DNA of 18,553 nucleotides from Commensalibacter sp963921845. GTDB taxonomy: Bacteria; Pseudomonadota; Alphaproteobacteria; Acetobacterales; Acetobacteraceae. Below are positions 15,704-18,553 of the stretch, piece after piece; within the stretch, counting starts at the first letter, position 1, and every line of letters starts with the position of its first letter. The notes beneath the pieces were generated by a model. That model had not been told where the DNA came from and made no database searches. It saw only the letters and a program-made list of their open reading frames with translations. Both the position numbers and the translations under genes were made by a program. The DNA lies in NCBI RefSeq assembly GCF_963921845.1, contig NZ_CAWUGZ010000071.1, forward strand, positions 1 through 18,553, given 5' to 3'.

Positions 15704-16961
15704 TTTCGATCACCGTGATATCTAGTTTTGCCAAAACCGGCATTTCATTAATCGCCATTACCACGGCATTGCTGTCCCCGCTTTGCCGACCAATCTGTAA
15801 GCTGATAATTTTGACCCAGTTTCCTAACGCTTGAATGGGGGTAAAAAAATCAGACGCTAAAATAGTCGACGCAATGCGGGGTTTAATGGATCCATCTTCC
15901 CCCAAAAATGCGGCATAAACCGCATTTTTAATCAGATCCGCGGCATTTTTAGGTGCGGCGGGCGAACGGCTCAAGACAATTTGAAAATAGATAGGCACCT
16001 CAGTGGCATAGGAATAGGTAATTGCATACGTTGGAGGGGTGCTGTATAACCCACTGTCATCGACGATGCGCACGGTCTGTTCGCCATTCATATCGCAGCC
16101 AGGGGGTTTTTTGGTCCAAATAGCCTTAGCAATAGCTTGCTGGTTTTCTTCACTATCCAAGGCCGCCACGCAAACGTATACAGAATGAGGCTTTATCTGA
16201 ACCGATCCTTGTGAAATGCTTGTATCTAAACTGTTTTCTGTCACGTAAGCATCCTGGCAAATCGGCTCCTGCGTTGTGTCAACCAGATTTAACAGCGTCG
16301 CTAGAATGCTATCCACGCTATTGATGGAATTGCCTGCCACTGCCTGCCTGCGTCTTTGCTCAAACTGTTGCTGGCTTTCAATGGCACGACCTACAACGCC
16401 TGCATTGGGATTATCCACACTGTCCCACCCTGCAATCATTTGAACCATAGACAGAGAATGCGCTGGACATTCAATCGCCCCTTCCTTTTCACATACAAAG
16501 GTAGCATCCACGGTCCTATCGTCGCCTATCGTGTAATCGTCTTTGGCGGTGTACAGAACCCCGTTTTGATCTTGCACCAATGTGCCTTTGGAAATCACTA
16601 CACTGACGCCTCCCTGGCAAACCCCTACCACTTCCGTATAGGTTGCGGGACGACGCTCAATAAAATAAATTTGTCCAATCCCATCCTGCATACGTCCCAA
16701 GGCATAGTCAGGATTAACCTGATTAACGTAATACGCCAGCAACCGATTGCGATCCGATATAATCGCAGCCATGGACGTCACCAACTGCCCTTGCGGTGTG
16801 GAAAGTAAAAACTTACCCGTGCTATCGTAAAAATCCAGCTTGTTGTTAAACGCATTTTGAAAATCTTCGATAAGCCCAGTCAAGATTTCACTTTCTTCAG
16901 GCACGATTAAACCATTATCATCCCACTGAATGGGTTTTACGTTAGTTGATGTATTGGACAT
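15696..16961 (-). CDS. Baseplate J/gp47-family protein
   Basis: A 421-residue phage baseplate wedge protein of the Mu gp47 / P2 gpJ type. Recognisable parts are the N-terminal FQNAFNNKLDF and TPQGQLVTSMAAII segment, YALGRMQDGIGQIYFIERRPAT (the 'G..LD.la...GI.R..a' element), then GVSVVISKGTLVQDQNGVLY and a VDATFVCEKEGA...CPAHSLSMV segment typical of the family's beta domain. RAIESQQQFEQRRRQAVA marks the 'E.d...R.R' helix. The ATG is preceded by AGGAAGGGGA. The gene overlaps the preceding wedge-like gene by 20 bases and the DUF2612 gene by 8. It indicates a contractile-type tail. Confidence 0.9.
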   Translation of the reverse strand: MSNTSTNVKPIQWDDNGLIVPEESEILTGLIEDFQNAFNNKLDFYDSTGKFLLSTPQGQLVTSMAAIISDRNRLLAYYVNQVNPDYALGRMQDGIGQIYFIERRPATYTEVVGVCQGGVSVVISKGTLVQDQNGVLYTAKDDYTIGDDRTVDATFVCEKEGAIECPAHSLSMVQMIAGWDSVDNPNAGVVGRAIESQQQFEQRRRQAVAGNSINSVDSILATLLNLVDTTQEPICQDAYVTENSLDTSISQGSVQIKPHSVYVCVAALDSEENQQAIAKAIWTKKPPGCDMNGEQTVRIVDDSGLYSTPPTYAITYSYATEVPIYFQIVLSRSPAAPKNAADLIKNAVYAAFLGEDGSIKPRIASTILASDFFTPIQALGNWVKIISLQIGRQSGDSNAVVMAINEMPVLAKLDITVIENG

Positions 16962-17292
16962 TTATTTCCCCTTCCTGCGTCAGAATGAAAATATTACCGC
17001 CCAACTGCCTTTTATCATTGACGTAAAGATCAATAGTGGCATCCGTGACCCCGTCAATTCCCAATGCGCACCCAAGCAAAAGCGTGCGGATATAACCCCA
17101 GTTTGGATTAACGCCAAGAATATCCTGAAAATGAGAAACGCCTTGTGATCGATCATACCATCCTTCGCCTTTGAAGAGCTTAATCTCATTGGCCGTTTTT
17201 TGGGCAACGGAATACGCAAAAGATGGGGTCAACGCAATTCCACCTCCTCCATCGTCCATTAAATCCCACTCGTTTGTAAGTAATAAATCCAT
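16942..17292 (-). CDS. Small phage baseplate wedge-like protein
   Basis: A 116-residue protein, first gene of the tail block. It reads MDLLLTNEWDLMDDGGGGIAL, then YSVAQKTANEIKLFKGEGWYDRSQGV and FQDILGVNPNW, with a C-terminal GVTDATIDLYV and TQEGEINVQYIN. The pattern 'WDL..D..GNIA......AQ....I..F.GE.WYD...G..y...ILG' is that of small phage proteins found just before baseplate J, in the place of gp25/gpW. I chose ATG 17292 rather than the in-frame GTG at 17316: GGAG lies six bases before 17292, whereas the GTG falls inside a terminator stem. Confidence 0.72.
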   Translation of the reverse strand: MDLLLTNEWDLMDDGGGGIALTPSFAYSVAQKTANEIKLFKGEGWYDRSQGVSHFQDILGVNPNWGYIRTLLLGCALGIDGVTDATIDLYVNDKRQLGGNIFILTQEGEINVQYIN

Positions 17293-17304
17293 TAATTTCT
17301 CCAA

Positions 17305-17330
17305 TAAAAAAGCCACCGGTTAAGGTGGCT
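17305..17330 (-). terminator. Intrinsic terminator at the head of the tail block
   Basis: On the minus strand AGCCACC, loop TTAACC, GGTGGCT form a perfect 7-base stem followed by TTTTT, ending about 13 bases before the first tail gene's ATG. It would stop transcripts arriving from upstream on the minus strand, yet the gene upstream (hicA) runs the other way. This suggests a lost or displaced upstream phage gene, or an attenuator. Confidence 0.8.
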
Positions 17331-17550
17331 TAGGGGTGGTTATCAAATCATTGTTCTGCATTTGCAATTGAAGGAAAAAAATCGATAACAATAAAAAGAG
17401 TTTACCTTTTTCAACGGTTTAAATATGTTTTGTCTAAAATACCCCTTTAAAGAAGGAAACTATAACGCTTCAGCACATTCTATAGGGATTCTTTTTTCTC
17501 AATTCACAATCACTTTTTGTTGATCAAAAACAAAAGCAAACCCTATTGAT

Positions 17551-17575
17551 TTTAGTACCAAAAAATAGTACTTAA
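17551..17575 (+). promoter_or_regulatory. Putative hicAB operator
   Basis: TTTAGTAC (17551-17558) and GTACTTAA (17568-17575) are inverted copies with 7 of 8 bases matching, ending 6 bases before the hicA ATG. HicB-type antitoxins commonly bind palindromes over their own promoter. Candidate promoters are TTGATC-18-TATTGA (17520-17549) or the weaker TTGATT-17-TACTTA (17546-17574); neither is strong. No Shine-Dalgarno sequence precedes hicA. Confidence 0.4.
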
Positions 17576-17581
17576 TACACT

Positions 17582-17836
17582 ATGAACAGCAAACAGAAAA
17601 AGACTTTAAAAGCCATCTTTCAGGATCCAGTTAGGCCTAATATTACGTGGGCTGACATTGAATCTTTATTTCTTGCTTGCGGAGCGGAAATTACCGAAGG
17701 AAACGGTTCGCGGGTTCGCGTTTGCTTGAATGGTGTTTTGGCTACGTTTCATCGACCCCATCCCCACCCTGTTACGGATAAAGACGCTGTAAAATCTGTT
17801 CGTCGTTTTCTTTTAAATGCAGGAGTAGACCTATGA
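17582..17836 (+). CDS. HicA-family toxin (mRNA interferase)
   Basis: An 84-residue toxin of the double-stranded-RNA-binding-like HicA family, which cleaves mRNA when free of HicB. It belongs to the subgroup with the pattern MNSK..KTL..IF..PV....W.DIE.LF...GAEI.E..GSRV.V.L.G....FHRPHP.P.TDK.AV..VR..L...GV. His57 and His60 in FHRPHPHP are the likely catalytic or substrate-contacting residues; the His after GS in other HicA proteins is Arg44 here, as I recall is usual for this subgroup. The start agrees with the subgroup but lacks a ribosome binding site, which may keep toxin translation low. Its TGA overlaps hicB's ATG (ATGA). Confidence 0.88.
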   Translation: MNSKQKKTLKAIFQDPVRPNITWADIESLFLACGAEITEGNGSRVRVCLNGVLATFHRPHPHPVTDKDAVKSVRRFLLNAGVDL

Positions 17837-18159
17837 GTATTCTTCATTATAAAAACTATACGGGCGTGTTTGATTACGATCCTGAAGCCGATATCTTCCA
17901 CGGCGAAGTCATTAATATTTCTGATGTAATCACTTTTCAAGGACGCTCGATTGATGAATTAAAACAAGCTCTAACCGATTCCGTTGAAGATTATTTGGAC
18001 TTTTGTAAAACCAAAGGAAAAAACCCTGACAAACCCTTTTCGGGTCGCTTTAATCTTCGAATCCATCCATCGTTACATGAACGCATCGTGGTCAAAGCGA
18101 AACAAAAAAACAAAAGCCTCAACGCTTGGATTGCTGAAACATTAGAAAAAGCCGTTTGA
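17833..18159 (+). CDS. HicB-family antitoxin
   Basis: A 108-residue antitoxin pairing with the upstream HicA. The N-terminal part (YTGVFDYDPEADIFHGEVI, then ITFQGRSIDELKQALTDSVEDYL) is the partial RNase H-like HicB fold that binds toxin. The C-terminal RFNLRIHPSLHERIVVKA and SLNAWIAETLEKA form a ribbon-helix-helix DNA-binding domain for autoregulation. AGGAG at 17821-17825 sits seven bases before the ATG, giving the antitoxin a much stronger ribosome binding site than the toxin. Confidence 0.9.
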   Translation: MSILHYKNYTGVFDYDPEADIFHGEVINISDVITFQGRSIDELKQALTDSVEDYLDFCKTKGKNPDKPFSGRFNLRIHPSLHERIVVKAKQKNKSLNAWIAETLEKAV

Positions 18160-18167
18160 GTTTATCG

Positions 18168-18205
18168 TTGCTTCTTTTACTGATTTGTATTACAATGTAA
18201 TGCAA
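18168..18205 (+). promoter_or_regulatory. dinJ-yafQ promoter with palindromic operator
   Basis: TTGCTT (18168-18173) and TACAAT (18191-18196), spaced by 17 bases, form a good sigma-70 promoter. The -10 box lies in the near-perfect palindrome TTGTATTACA-A-TGTAATGCAA (18185-18205, one mismatch), a plausible binding site for the DinJ ribbon-helix-helix dimer, so autorepression is expected. Confidence 0.7.
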
Positions 18206-18232
18206 TTCCATTCCATGAAAGGAGTATTCCTT

Positions 18233-18490
18233 ATGCCCAATCAATTGGTTCAAACTCGTATTGATAAAACCATTAAAGAAGAAGCTGCTGCCGTTCTTGC
18301 AGCAATGGGGTTGACGGTTTCCGATGCTGTGAGATTAATGTTAACCCGCGTTGCCAAAGAAAAAGCCTTACCCTTTGAACCGTTAGTCCCCAACGAAACA
18401 ACCATTCAAGCCATGCGCGATGCTCGTGCGGGCAACGTAGAAACCATTACGATAAAAACGTTGCAGGCTGAATTAGATGCGGACGATTAA
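18233..18490 (+). CDS. RelB/DinJ-family antitoxin
   Basis: An 85-residue antitoxin. The N-terminal LVQTRIDKTIKEEAAAVLAAMGLTVSDAVRLML is the typical DinJ ribbon-helix-helix domain (beta strand VQTRID, then two helices); the C-terminal half, with NETTIQAMRDARAGN, is the toxin-binding arm. I chose ATG 18233 because GAAAGGAG lies eight bases upstream; the in-frame ATG at 18185 lies inside the operator. Its last 14 bases overlap the yafQ start. Confidence 0.9.
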   Translation: MPNQLVQTRIDKTIKEEAAAVLAAMGLTVSDAVRLMLTRVAKEKALPFEPLVPNETTIQAMRDARAGNVETITIKTLQAELDADD

Positions 18491-18553
18491 ACAGACGGGA
18501 CAATTCAAACGCGATTTAAAGCGAGAAAAAAAAGGACGGTATCGAACCGTTTT
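18477..18553 (+). CDS. YafQ-family toxin, N-terminal fragment (cut by window end)
   Basis: An open frame starting ATG inside the end of dinJ reads MRTIKQTGQFKRDLKREKKG and a few more residues before the window stops. The 'I..TGQFKRDLKR..K' opening is typical of YafQ/RelE mRNA interferases, and the overlap with a DinJ antitoxin is the normal arrangement. The catalytic residues lie beyond the window, so activity cannot be judged. Confidence 0.85.
   Translation, partial: MRTIKQTGQFKRDLKREKKGRYRTV

Larger units (their letters stand above)
9622..17330 (-). mobile_element. Prophage tail-tip block (remnant or part of a larger element)
   Basis: Seven consecutive minus-strand genes encode the distal end of a contractile-type phage tail: wedge-like protein, baseplate J, DUF2612 protein, tail fibre, fibre adaptor, small protein and collagen-like fibre. 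The block abuts tRNA-Glu on one side and plus-strand toxin-antitoxin genes on the other. No integrase, terminase, capsid, sheath, tube, tape-measure or lysis gene lies in the window. Base composition is visibly more G+C-rich than the surrounding chromosome. Whether the remaining phage genes lie past position 18553 cannot be decided here. The left boundary is inferred from the tRNA. Confidence 0.75.

Noticed and set aside
16942..17316. Longer version of the wedge-like protein starting at GTG 17316
   Set aside because: The GTG lies inside a terminator stem and has no ribosome binding site, whereas ATG 17292 has GGAG six bases upstream.

Overview
The window comes from an AT-rich bacterial chromosome, most likely a host-associated alphaproteobacterium. 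The main clue is the order alaC-like aminotransferase / (homoserine dehydrogenase) / glpX / recJ, which I recall as common in alphaproteobacteria. An Acetobacteraceae- or Holosporales-like relative is possible, but the sequence alone does not settle the order. Here homoserine dehydrogenase survives only as a frameshifted remnant, which suggests gene decay and dependence on host amino acids.

Positions 1-9621 are chromosomal backbone. In order they hold: a tRNA-Asn (minus); an orphan NMT1/SsuA-type substrate-binding protein; a minus-strand pair of a ClpP-family protein (catalytic Asp replaced by Asn) and a ferritin-like di-iron protein; then, divergently, a proline-rich putative lipoprotein with an OmpA-like end; an AlaC-family aminotransferase; the hom remnant; class II fructose-1,6-bisphosphatase (glpX); recJ; and tRNA-Glu(CTC).

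Positions 9622-17330 are a block of phage tail-tip genes, all on the minus strand and running towards the tRNA-Glu. In transcription order they are a small baseplate wedge-like protein, a baseplate J/gp47 protein, a DUF2612 protein, a tail-fibre protein, a fibre-tail adaptor-like protein, a small protein with repeated Trp-Asn-Gly motifs, and a 905-residue collagen-like mosaic fibre. No capsid, terminase, sheath, tube, tape-measure, integrase or lysis gene is in view. Intrinsic-terminator-like hairpins lie directly upstream of three of these genes, one of them inside the 3' end of a coding region. TGGTGTAA-type repeats lie between the tRNA-Glu and the first phage gene. The block is visibly richer in G+C than the backbone, especially in the parts coding for conserved N-terminal domains.

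Positions 17331-18553 carry two toxin-antitoxin modules on the plus strand: hicA-hicB, and dinJ-yafQ (the last cut by the window end). They diverge from the head of the tail operon. They may be moron-type cargo inside a larger prophage, or the boundary of a degraded one. The most noteworthy items are the hom pseudogene, the Ser-His-Asn ClpP paralogue coupled to a ferritin-like gene, and the tail-tip cassette with its terminators, shared adaptor domains and modular collagen fibre.
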